Below, in pieces: positions 1 through 5,644 of a stretch of 6,543 nucleotides of DNA. Source of the stretch: Desulfobacterales bacterium (GTDB taxonomy: Bacteria; Desulfobacterota; Desulfobacteria; Desulfobacterales; JAFDCJ01); assembly GCA_029932495.1 (NCBI GenBank), contig JAOZPY010000158.1, positions 1-6,543 on the forward strand, read 5' to 3'. Position numbers and translations under genes: made by a program. A model generated the notes under the pieces. That model was not told where the DNA came from. It did no database searches and saw only the letters and a program-made list of their open reading frames with translations. Position 1 is the first letter of the stretch. The number at the start of each line of letters is the position of its first letter.

Positions 1-71
1 GTCAGGGTAACGCCGTTGATGGCCAGGGTGCCGGTGCGGTATTTTTTCGTCAGCTCAATGAGTTCCAGCAT
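1..71 (-). CDS. phnC: ABC transporter ATP-binding protein, PhnC-like (N-terminus only, cut by window edge)
   Basis: Reading the minus strand from the ATG at 71-69 gives 23 complete codons beginning MLELIELTKKYRTG and continuing into TLAINGVTL, after which the window ends. This is the typical first beta-strand and A-loop region of an ABC ATPase: the aromatic residue at Y11 would stack on ATP adenine, and the segment ending in a variant of 'al.dvsl' precedes the Walker A motif, which is not visible here. The gene lies 75 bases downstream of phnD on the same strand, so the likely product is the cytoplasmic ATPase that powers the PhnD importer, with the permease expected further on. E. coli has the order phnC-phnD-phnE; here the binding protein comes first. 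No good Shine-Dalgarno sequence precedes the ATG, and no alternative in-frame start is close by. The ABC family call is firm; the PhnC assignment rests mainly on the neighbour. Confidence 0.72.
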   Translation of the reverse strand, partial: MLELIELTKKYRTGTLAINGVTL

Positions 72-93
72 CGCACAGTCTGCTTTTAAATGG

Positions 94-137
94 GTTGTGC
101 CGGGCCGCCCGCACAACAATCTGCCGCGGCCCGGCAG
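94..137 (-). other. Pair of stem-loops in the phnD-phnC intergenic gap
   Basis: Two inverted repeats sit side by side in the 75-base gap. The first pairs GTTGTGC (94-100) with GCACAAC (111-117); three further G-C pairs (102-104 with 108-110) can form inside it past a one-base bulge. The second pairs CTGCCG (121-126) with CGGCAG (132-137) around a five-base loop. Read on the minus strand, neither is followed by a run of T, so these do not look like an intrinsic terminator. Stable stems after a binding-protein gene in importer operons are known to protect the upstream message and lower expression of the downstream ATPase and permease. That role is inferred here. Confidence 0.5.
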
Positions 138-146
138 GATGATGCT

Positions 147-1187
147 TTATTTTTTCTTTTTTTTCTTTTTCTTGACCTTGAGGCCCTTCAGCGCCTCGTC
201 ACTGTAAACGATGCCGTTGTATTTCTGGATCTTGCGGATCACCGACCAGTTATCCCTGTAAGTGATGGGGATAAACTTGTTAAAGGCGTTGGCCTTGAAC
301 TCTTTTTCCAGTGCCGTACCGGTCCAGTCGAAGCTGTAAAAGGCATACATGATGTGGCGGGCCAGGTCCGGGTTCAGGTTGTTTACGAAACCATAGGAGG
401 TGGTGGGAAAGCGGTCCGATTCCCAGATGATTTCCAGGTCATCCCGGTTGACCACACCTTTTTGTACCATGCGGTCCAGCACACTGGAAGCCACCGGGGC
501 GGCGTCGTAATCCTTGTTGGCCACCCCCAGAATCGAGTTGTCGTGCTTGCCCGAATAAACGACTTTATAGTCTTTGCCCGGAACAATCCCCAGGTCCGGG
601 AACAGCGCCCGGGGGGCCTGGTTGCCCGAGTTGGACGAGGGCGTCACATGGGCCACCTTGCGGCCCTTGAGATCGGCGATCTTTTTAATGCCCGATCCCT
701 TGTAGGTAATCAGCTGCAGCTTGTAACCATAGCCTTTGGGGCCGCTCATGATGGCAAAGGGCACATAGCCGGCCAGGTTGACGCCGAAACAGGTGGGCCC
801 GGTGGAAATACCGGCCACGTGCAACCGGCCCGAACGCATGGCCTCCACCTGGGCCGCATAGGATTCGGCACCGTACCACTTCACTTTTTTTCCTGTTTTT
901 GCGGCCAGATACTCCATGAATTCCACGAACACATTTTCGTACACCGAGGGGTCTTCCACCGGGGTGTAGGAAAACACCAGTGTGCCGGGATCCAGCCATT
1001 TGCTTGAATCTGCGGGGGTGTCGGCCACCAGATCGTTGTTGTCGTCACAGTAGCGCGAATCCAGATCCCCACGGTGCTTGCATCCGGCTGTCGCTTCAGG
1101 GGTCGAAAATGCTAAAAGCAGCGTCAGCAAGACAAGAATCGCCACCCCGGCCGATGACTTGCGTCGCAACAATGATGATACAACCAT
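147..1187 (-). CDS. phnD: Phosphate/phosphite/phosphonate-type ABC transporter solute-binding protein
   Basis: 346 residues. This is the exported receptor of an ABC importer for a phosphonate, phosphite or related solute. Residues 1-34 form a signal peptide: basic n-region (R8-R9-K10), hydrophobic core about 14-27, and an A-T-A site before G35. C36 directly follows in a weak lipobox (T-A-G-C), so lipid anchoring is possible but less likely. The periplasmic-binding fold starts near residue 69 (strand LVFSYTPVEDP). The SSNSGNQAPRALF segment at 184-196 is the family's ligand-loop motif (S-x-S-G-N-x-x-P-R), and AMRSGRLHVAG (116-126) is the other conserved block. The start is supported by AAAGGAGG five bases before the ATG. 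Two oddities: an acidic loop D48-x-N50-x-D52 up to D56 just after the signal peptide, and a tail ending in eight lysines (339-346) encoded by AAA/AAG runs. The gene is probably transcribed with phnC. The exact substrate cannot be read from the sequence. Confidence 0.9.
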   Translation of the reverse strand: MVVSSLLRRKSSAGVAILVLLTLLLAFSTPEATAGCKHRGDLDSRYCDDNNDLVADTPADSSKWLDPGTLVFSYTPVEDPSVYENVFVEFMEYLAAKTGKKVKWYGAESYAAQVEAMRSGRLHVAGISTGPTCFGVNLAGYVPFAIMSGPKGYGYKLQLITYKGSGIKKIADLKGRKVAHVTPSSNSGNQAPRALFPDLGIVPGKDYKVVYSGKHDNSILGVANKDYDAAPVASSVLDRMVQKGVVNRDDLEIIWESDRFPTTSYGFVNNLNPDLARHIMYAFYSFDWTGTALEKEFKANAFNKFIPITYRDNWSVIRKIQKYNGIVYSDEALKGLKVKKKKKKKK

Positions 1188-1213
1188 ACCTGCCTCCTTT
1201 CGTTATCCTGGCA

Positions 1214-1242
1214 ATTACACAATGTCCATCCGCAATTGGCTA
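1214..1242 (-). promoter_or_regulatory. Possible sigma-70 promoter for phnD
   Basis: On the minus strand, TAGCCA (1242-1237) and TGTAAT (1219-1214) are separated by 17 bases. They match the -35 and -10 consensus at 4 of 6 and 5 of 6 positions. Transcription would start near 1207, leaving a leader of about 20 bases that includes the strong ribosome site. A perfect TTGACA also occurs at 1278-1273, but no good -10 lies at the proper distance from it. The 121-base gap between the DUF2799 gene and phnD, richer in A+T than its surroundings, supports a separate promoter. This is pattern matching only. Confidence 0.35.
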
Positions 1243-1308
1243 ACGAACACTAGTGCCATTTCCATTAATGAATGTCAATTAGTAATAGAACAGCGGAATC
1301 GACAATAA

Positions 1309-1872
1309 TTACTCCGGCGGCGGGTTATCCTGCAGGACTTTCAGCTCCATAGAAGCTTGGCGGTATTGCAGGTCAAGAACTCTTAGGTCGTTGCGCAGCT
1401 CGGTGCGCTTGCGATCGCTGGTATTCTTATCGTAGAGTATTTTTTCCTTGGCTTTAATTTGGCGTTCAATACTCTGGCGACGGTTTTCAAGGGTGGCGAT
1501 CTTGGATTCATACACATGAATACGCCTTCCCTTTTCAAAACCGGCCAGAAAGTCGGGTTCGAGCTCCGGCGGACAGACCTGCCGATAGATTTTACCCTGC
1601 TTGCCCTGGGCCAGGCCGTTGTCATAGCTGCAATAAGACTGCAGGCCTTCGGCCCGTCCGCGGTAATAAGCCTGCCGGTCGGCATGCACCCCGTATTCCA
1701 GGCAAGCGTCATAGTGCGACTGGAACAGGGTGCGGGGCTTTCCCAGGCTGCCGTCGCGGTTTCCGATTGCATACCAGTCGGCCTGCAGACACTGGTTTTT
1801 AGACATCGACGCGCAGCCGCCGAATGTACCTGCCAATGCCAGCCCCCAAAAAATGACAAATAATTTCTTCAT
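1309..1872 (-). CDS. DUF2799-type lipoprotein with C-terminal coiled coil
   Basis: 187 residues from the chosen ATG at 1872, which has AAGGAG seven to eight bases upstream; an in-frame ATG at 1893 lacks such a site. Residues 1-19 form a lipoprotein signal peptide (MKKLF, hydrophobic core, then F-G-G before C20), so the mature protein is probably lipid-anchored. Residues 20-115 resemble the DUF2799 family: W33-Y34, a G-x3-G unit repeated at 37-41, 72-76, 86-90 and 111-115, and cysteines at 28, 57, 81 and 100 that could form two disulfides in the periplasm. Residues 121-182 are charged and heptad-like, rich in K, R, E, L and I, and fit a coiled coil; the tail is P-P-P-E. The molecular function of DUF2799 proteins is not known to me. 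The gene lies between menA and phnD on the same strand, but its 58-base and 121-base gaps leave it possibly independent. Confidence 0.8.
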   Translation of the reverse strand: MKKLFVIFWGLALAGTFGGCASMSKNQCLQADWYAIGNRDGSLGKPRTLFQSHYDACLEYGVHADRQAYYRGRAEGLQSYCSYDNGLAQGKQGKIYRQVCPPELEPDFLAGFEKGRRIHVYESKIATLENRRQSIERQIKAKEKILYDKNTSDRKRTELRNDLRVLDLQYRQASMELKVLQDNPPPE

Positions 1873-1903
1873 CAAGGTTCTCCTTAGAAGCAATTTTTCC
1901 CCA

Positions 1904-1941
1904 TGGACCCGGATGTCGGTATGATAAAGGCTACGGGTCCA
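1904..1941. repeat. Inverted repeat across the menA stop codon
   Basis: TGGACCCG (1904-1911) and CGGGTCCA (1934-1941) are perfect 8-base complements with a 22-base loop. The stem includes the last codons and the area of the menA stop. On the minus strand it is followed by TGGGGAAAAATTG, without a T run, so it does not resemble a classical terminator. It could be a message-end stabiliser, a factor-binding palindrome, or chance. It encloses the -10 of the candidate promoter for the next gene. Confidence 0.4.
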
Positions 1942-1948
1942 GGATCAA
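1921..1948 (-). promoter_or_regulatory. Possible promoter for the DUF2799 lipoprotein gene
   Basis: On the minus strand TTGATC (1948-1943) and TATCAT (1926-1921) are 16 bases apart, matching the sigma-70 -35 at 4 of 6 and the -10 at 5 of 6 positions. The -35 lies inside the last codons of menA. The start would be near 1914, giving a leader of about 42 bases with the ribosome site close to the ATG at 1872. If real, the lipoprotein gene need not depend on the importer-menA transcript. Confidence 0.3.
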
Positions 1949-2839
1949 TGCAATAGACAAAAGCAGGCTGAAAACAAGGGCCAGGCGGGCCGTGGCCGCC
2001 AGCAGCCGGTTCAGGGCCGGTCCCCCCGAAGAATGTTGGATGGTACGAATTTGCCGCCATGCCAGGGGGGCGGACAGCAGCGGCAGCAGCACCCAGGCGC
2101 AAAATACGCCGACTGCAGCCATAATGATGGGTACGGTATAGGCGCCGGCCACCAGGAGGATGTATTCCATCCGGCTCGCCCGTTCCCCGATGATGACCGC
2201 CAGGGTGCGCTTGCCGGCGGCGCGGTCGGTTTCCATGTCCCGCAGGTTATTGACCACTAAAATGGCGGTAATCAGCAGCCCTACATCCGCCCCCAGCGCC
2301 AGGGCGAGGGAACTCAGCGCCCGGGCCTGGGCATAGTAAGTTCCGCCGACCGCCACCAGGCCGAAAAAAAGAAATACAAACAGATCTCCCAGCCCGTGGG
2401 AAGCCAGGGGATAGGGCCCTCCACTGTAAGCCAGGGCCGCGACGATGGCGGCTGCACCGATGATGAACAGCGGCCAGCCGCCGACATGAACCAGGTACAG
2501 CCCCGGCAGCAGGGACAAGCCGAAAACGGCCAGCATGACGTTTTTTACCCGCTGCGGCGGGATCAAACCGCTCTGGGTGACCCGCACGGGACCGTCCCGT
2601 CTGCCGGCGTCAACACCTTTAACATAGTCGAAGTAATCATTGGCCAGGTTGACGCCTACCTGCAGCAGCAGCGCTACGGCCAGGGCCGCCAGGGCTGGCG
2701 CCGCGGCAAAGCGGTGATGGGCAAAGGCCAGGCCGGCGCCCACTGCTACCGGGGCGATGGCCGCCGGCAGGGTTTTGGGCCGGGCGGCCAGAATCCAGGC
2801 CGCTGCCGGACCGGCTGCATTTGAAAGGGCTTGATTCAT
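1931..2839 (-). CDS. menA: 1,4-dihydroxy-2-naphthoate polyprenyltransferase (UbiA family)
   Basis: 302 residues, the usual MenA length. The enzyme is an integral inner-membrane prenyltransferase that joins a polyprenyl diphosphate to dihydroxynaphthoate, giving demethylmenaquinone. The first aspartate-rich motif is N64-L-A-N67-D68-Y-F-D71-Y-V-K-G-V-D77, and the second is N197-N-L-R-D201-M-E-T-D205-R-A-A-G-K-R-T. Both bind the Mg-diphosphate of the prenyl donor and look intact. R20-P-K-T-L-P at the N-terminus and the GLGDLFVFLFFG segment (149-160) are typical of MenA. Most of the rest forms hydrophobic helices, about eight or nine. A weak GGA lies seven bases before the ATG, and the permease stop is only 26 bases upstream, so co-transcription with the importer is likely. 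No other menaquinone gene is in the window. A related prenyltransferase of the futalosine route (MqnP) cannot be excluded by eye. Confidence 0.9.
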   Translation of the reverse strand: MNQALSNAAGPAAAWILAARPKTLPAAIAPVAVGAGLAFAHHRFAAAPALAALAVALLLQVGVNLANDYFDYVKGVDAGRRDGPVRVTQSGLIPPQRVKNVMLAVFGLSLLPGLYLVHVGGWPLFIIGAAAIVAALAYSGGPYPLASHGLGDLFVFLFFGLVAVGGTYYAQARALSSLALALGADVGLLITAILVVNNLRDMETDRAAGKRTLAVIIGERASRMEYILLVAGAYTVPIIMAAVGVFCAWVLLPLLSAPLAWRQIRTIQHSSGGPALNRLLAATARLALVFSLLLSIALILDP

Positions 2840-2865
2840 GTTTTTTCCAGGCTGTTTTATACCGC

Positions 2866-3627
2866 CTACCCGGTTTCTCCCGAGTCCTGATAGGCGCAGA
2901 CTTTCAGTTCCAGGCTGTATATCACAAAATAAAGGGCCAGCCCCAGCAGACTCATGGCCAGGATACCGGCATACATTTGCGGATATCGCAAAACCTGGTA
3001 AGTTTCAACGACAATGTAGTAGCCCAGCCCCCAGGTGGTCAATGACTGCTCGGCGATGAACAGCACGGCGATGGCCGTGCCCACGGACAGGCGCAGGGCC
3101 GTCAGCACGGCGGGCAGGGAGGCCGGAAAGTAGACATAGCGGAAAAGTGCCCGGCGGCCCGCTCCCAGGGAGCGCACCGAAAGGATCAGCTCCGGGCGCA
3201 GTTTGGCCGCCTGGTCGCGTACTACCACCAGAATTTGGAAGAAAATAATCAGGGCGATCAGCAAGATCTTCGATATATCCGTAATGCCCATCAATACATA
3301 GATAACCGGCAGCAGCACGATCTTGGGGATTGGATAAACGATGGCGATCAGGGGTGCGAAAATGCGGTCCATTCGTGGGAGTTGTCCCAGACCTATTCCA
3401 ATGGGTGCCGCAGTGAGGACCGCAATTCCGATGGCGGCCAGCACACGGGCGGTGCTGGCCAGCAGATGAAAGCCCAGTTCGCCGAAGATGGAAGCAAAAA
3501 ACACCGGCAGCACCTCGACCGGCGAGGGCATGATGGGCCGGTGGATAATCCATGCCAGCGCCTGCCAGAAGGCCAGGAACATCAAAAATCCCATCCCGGC
3601 CGCTGTGGGTGTCAGCCTGTGGTGCAT
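2866..3627 (-). CDS. ABC transporter permease, SsuC/TauC/ThiX-like
   Basis: 253 residues from the ATG at 3627, chosen because a G-rich site (GGGGGG) lies about eight bases upstream and because it overlaps the ATPase stop by only 16 bases; an in-frame ATG at 3663 would add 12 residues. This is the membrane channel of an ABC importer with one permease gene, presumably acting as a homodimer. Hydrophobic segments lie near residues 12-28, 52-81, 91-115, 120-137, 170-194 and 218-238, consistent with the six-helix fold of the family. The cytoplasmic coupling helix is at 150-172 (S-V-R-S-L-G-A-G and then Y-F-P-A-S-L-P), a slightly divergent form of the EAA loop that contacts the ATPase. The neighbours on either side are the ATPase and menA. 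The family does not reveal the substrate. Confidence 0.9.
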   Translation of the reverse strand: MHHRLTPTAAGMGFLMFLAFWQALAWIIHRPIMPSPVEVLPVFFASIFGELGFHLLASTARVLAAIGIAVLTAAPIGIGLGQLPRMDRIFAPLIAIVYPIPKIVLLPVIYVLMGITDISKILLIALIIFFQILVVVRDQAAKLRPELILSVRSLGAGRRALFRYVYFPASLPAVLTALRLSVGTAIAVLFIAEQSLTTWGLGYYIVVETYQVLRYPQMYAGILAMSLLGLALYFVIYSLELKVCAYQDSGETG

Positions 3628-4415
3628 GCCAGTCCCCCCATAATTTGACGCAGTTCGTCGCATTTATTATGAAATGCCGGATGGTGATGCCGGTCCTCAA
3701 TGGCGGTGCATTCATTTTCCAGAACCAGGGGCGATTGGTTTGCCCCTTTGCGCAGCACCAGGATTTTTTCTCCCATGGTGACGGCGACCTCGATATCGTG
3801 GGTGACGATGATACAGGCAGTTTTTGATTTCCGGATCAGGTTTGTGATCACCCGTTGCAACTCTTCCCGGGTGGGGGCATCGATTGCCGAGAAGGGTTCG
3901 TCGAGCAACAGCAGGTCCGGTTCCATGATCAGGGAGCGCACAATGGCCGTGCGCTGGCGTTGTCCCCGGGAAAGTTTGGACGGGTACTGGTGGCGCAGCT
4001 CGGCGATGCCCAGCTTCTGCAGCCAGAAATCCACCCGCCGGTCGGCGTCGGCCCGGTCTTTGTGCCAGTTGGCCGGGGCATGGGTTCCGTCGGAGCCGTA
4101 AAATTCCCACACGCTCAGTCCCAGGCGGGCATTTTCCCGCACACTGGCCCAGGGCAGCAGCCCATGATCCTGCAGCACCAGCCCGGTACGGGGGCGGGGA
4201 CGTACCACCGGCCTGCCGTCGATGACAACCGTCCCGTTGTCCGCACGGTGCAGGCCTGCCAGCAGATACAGCAGGGTGGTTTTGCCGCAACCGGAAGGGC
4301 CGATTACCGACCACGCAGCGCCGCGGTCGATTTTGAGGTTGAAGTTTTCAAAAATCGGCGGCCCGCCACCATAGGCAAAAGTCAGGTCACGAATTTCGAT
4401 CATGGCGACAGTCAT
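3612..4415 (-). CDS. ABC transporter ATP-binding protein, SsuB/TauB/ThiZ-like
   Basis: 267 residues; the ATPase of the importer encoded around it. Visible motifs are Walker A GPSGCGKTT (39-47), Q-loop Q82 in LVLQDHGLLPW, signature LSRGQ (148-152), Walker B LLLLDE (168-173), D-loop S-A-I-D (176-179) and switch histidine H206. All catalytic residues are present; the second position of the usual LSGGQ is R. The stretch between Q82 and the signature is about 65 residues, roughly 15 longer than I recall for TauB, owing to a polar insert around 103-127 with W117-H-K. The ATG overlaps the binding-protein stop as ATGA (4415-4412), and no good ribosome site is seen, so translation is probably coupled to the upstream gene. 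An internal ATG at 4403 is an alternative start. The C-terminus overlaps the permease start. Confidence 0.92.
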   Translation of the reverse strand: MTVAMIEIRDLTFAYGGGPPIFENFNLKIDRGAAWSVIGPSGCGKTTLLYLLAGLHRADNGTVVIDGRPVVRPRPRTGLVLQDHGLLPWASVRENARLGLSVWEFYGSDGTHAPANWHKDRADADRRVDFWLQKLGIAELRHQYPSKLSRGQRQRTAIVRSLIMEPDLLLLDEPFSAIDAPTREELQRVITNLIRKSKTACIIVTHDIEVAVTMGEKILVLRKGANQSPLVLENECTAIEDRHHHPAFHNKCDELRQIMGGLACTTG

Positions 4416-5389
4416 GGCAGGTATGCAGCAGTTACGGAATCATTGTAGTCCAGAGGCGAGGCCAGCAAGCCTTTGGTCGTCATCCATTGCATGACATCGG
4501 CCCATTGGCCGGCGTCGGGAACCTGGCGGCGCGGGTAAGGGGGTATTTTAAACGTGTCCCGAATGTTGGCGGGTACGCGGATTTTTTTCAACAGCAGGTC
4601 GTGAAATGATTCGGGTTTTTGATTGATCTGCACGACGGCGCGGTCCCAGGCCTTCAAAAATCCGCGTATGGCCTGCGGCTTGTTTTCAAGGGCGGCGACG
4701 TTGAAGCTGAGCACGCTCACACTGTATTCAGGATGGGATGAATCCGCCACAATTTGCCGGGCACCGCCTGCCAGCGCACTGGCCGCCAGGGGATCCGGCA
4801 GGGTGGCCGCTTTGATCTGCCCCTGGAGCAGCAACTGGAAGCGTTCCGGAATCACCGGCACCGATTTTTTCACGATTTTTTGCGGATCAAAGCCTTCGGC
4901 TGACAGCAGCCGGTCGGTAACATACTCGATGACCGTGTTCATGGAGATGCCCACAGGCACTCCGGTCAGGTCCGCCGGCGAGCGCAGGCTGCTTGCCGGG
5001 GCCGCCAGCAGACGAAACAGGGGGTAATGCGCATAGGCCCGGCGGGCTGTCATAACGGTTTTGACCTGAATGCGGCGGCGGTTGAAGTTGGCCGTGGTGA
5101 TCAACTCGTTGAGCATGCCGTCGATTTGTCCGGATTGCATCAGTTGATCGCGCTCCAGCCCGCTGGCAACCGGCACCGCGGTGGCGGTGATGCCCAGCGC
5201 TTTGAAATAACCCTTTGCTTCAGCGACGTAATAGGGCAGGGCGTCCGGAATGGGCAGCAGGGCGATTTTCAGCGTCATCTTTGACCCGTTTTGTGCTCCG
5301 GCAAAGGGCGCCAAGCACAAAAGGATAATCAAAGTGGCAAGGGTGGCTGCAATTCCAGGTCCTTTGAAACGGCAGGATACAGGCTTCAT
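4412..5389 (-). CDS. ABC transporter solute-binding protein, NMT1/SsuA-like
   Basis: 325 residues from the ATG at 5389, preceded by GGAG at eight bases. In-frame ATGs at 5440 and 5464 lack ribosome sites and lie upstream of the likely transcription start. Residues 1-32 form a signal peptide (R7-F-K-G, hydrophobic 12-29, A-G-A before Q33); no lipobox is seen, so the product should be periplasmic. The type-2 periplasmic-binding fold begins with LKIALLPIPDALPYYVAEAKG (two pieces: 40-50 and 51-60). Other marks are the ERDQLMQSGQIDGMLNEL block (79-96), GISMNTVIEYVTDRLL (147-162) and ATLPDP (195-200). These resemble a subgroup of NMT1/SsuA-like proteins common in anaerobes whose ligand I do not know. 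It is the first gene of the importer-menA unit and is the component that decides the substrate. Sulfonates, thiamine pyrimidines or a quinone-related molecule are all possible; none is shown. Confidence 0.88.
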   Translation of the reverse strand: MKPVSCRFKGPGIAATLATLIILLCLAPFAGAQNGSKMTLKIALLPIPDALPYYVAEAKGYFKALGITATAVPVASGLERDQLMQSGQIDGMLNELITTANFNRRRIQVKTVMTARRAYAHYPLFRLLAAPASSLRSPADLTGVPVGISMNTVIEYVTDRLLSAEGFDPQKIVKKSVPVIPERFQLLLQGQIKAATLPDPLAASALAGGARQIVADSSHPEYSVSVLSFNVAALENKPQAIRGFLKAWDRAVVQINQKPESFHDLLLKKIRVPANIRDTFKIPPYPRRQVPDAGQWADVMQWMTTKGLLASPLDYNDSVTAAYLP

Positions 5390-5435
5390 GCGAAAATCTC
5401 CATGGCTCACACGGTTTGGATTGGCGGTTGTATTT

Positions 5436-5464
5436 TTCATAGCAGAAAAGCGGCGTTTGTGCAA
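5436..5464 (-). promoter_or_regulatory. Likely promoter of the importer-menA unit (extended -10)
   Basis: On the minus strand TTGCAC (5464-5459) and TATGAA (5441-5436) are separated by exactly 17 bases, and the -10 is preceded by TG plus one base, the extended -10 signature. Transcription would begin near 5429, leaving a leader of about 40 bases before the ATG at 5389. This fits the start chosen for the binding protein and argues against the two upstream ATGs. The -35 shares four bases with the left arm of the inverted repeat at 5461-5481. Confidence 0.5.
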
Positions 5465-5481
5465 AATCGGTTGAATTTTGC
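5461..5481. promoter_or_regulatory. Operator-like perfect inverted repeat over the -35 region
   Basis: GCAAAAT (5461-5467), a seven-base spacer CGGTTGA, and ATTTTGC (5475-5481) form an exact 7-7-7 dyad. Its centre at 5471 lies about 42 bases upstream of the predicted minus-strand start, and its left arm enters the -35 hexamer. This geometry suits a dimeric regulator bound at two successive major grooves. The regulator is unknown and no regulator gene is in the window. The same core GCAAAA occurs twice more in this divergent region (5510-5515 on plus, 5579-5584 on minus). Confidence 0.5.
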
Positions 5482-5570
5482 GGCGGAGGGAAAACAGGGT
5501 GAGAGGGTTGCAAAAGCGCGGTTACATTAAATTACGGTTGAAAAACCACCCTGCTTGCTGATACCAGTAG

Positions 5571-5585
5571 GGTAAAACTTTTGCA
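5571..5585 (+). promoter_or_regulatory. Weak candidate sigma-54 promoter for glpA
   Basis: GG at 5571-5572 and GC at 5583-5584 are ten bases apart, and the downstream part is TTGCA, a full match to the -12 element of sigma-54 promoters. The -24 side is poor beyond the GG (TAAA in place of CACG). The start would be near 5596, about 49 bases before the glpA ATG. A sigma-70 alternative upstream, TTGAAA (5538-5543) with a weak extended -10 TACCAG (5562-5567), is no more convincing. Neither is secure. Confidence 0.22.
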
Positions 5586-5610
5586 CCCCTGGACGCCTTG
5601 AAGCCGGGGG
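5586..5610 (+). other. Stem-loop upstream of glpA
   Basis: CCCCTGG (5586-5592) can pair with CCGGGGG (5604-5610), including one G-U pair, around an 11-base loop. If glpA is transcribed from a site upstream of 5586, this would be a GC-rich hairpin in its leader, about 34 bases before the start codon. If the weak sigma-54 start near 5596 is used, the hairpin would be cut. No T run follows, so it is not an obvious terminator or attenuator. Confidence 0.35.
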
Positions 5611-5644
5611 CCTTCGACTTTCGCTTGATTAAGGTAAGACGAGT

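Noticed and set aside
121..170. On the plus strand the CTGCCG/CGGCAG hairpin followed by a T-rich run looks like an intrinsic terminator.
   Set aside because: The T run starts about 12 bases after the stem and is the complement of the lysine codons of phnD. No plus-strand gene precedes it, so there is nothing for it to end.
90..1007. A long open frame on the plus strand (305 codons) opposite phnD.
   Set aside because: It is antisense to a clearly recognisable binding protein, matches no family I know, and has no suitable ribosome site. High GC at third positions of the real gene explains the absence of stops.
1255..1308. A terminator after the DUF2799 gene.
   Set aside because: No stable stem followed by a T run was found; only short AT-rich partial repeats such as CATTAATG are present.
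5389..5464. A longer version of the importer binding protein starting at 5464 or 5440.
   Set aside because: Neither start has a ribosome site, both lie within or upstream of the promoter elements, and the extra residues would put a polar stretch ahead of the signal peptide.
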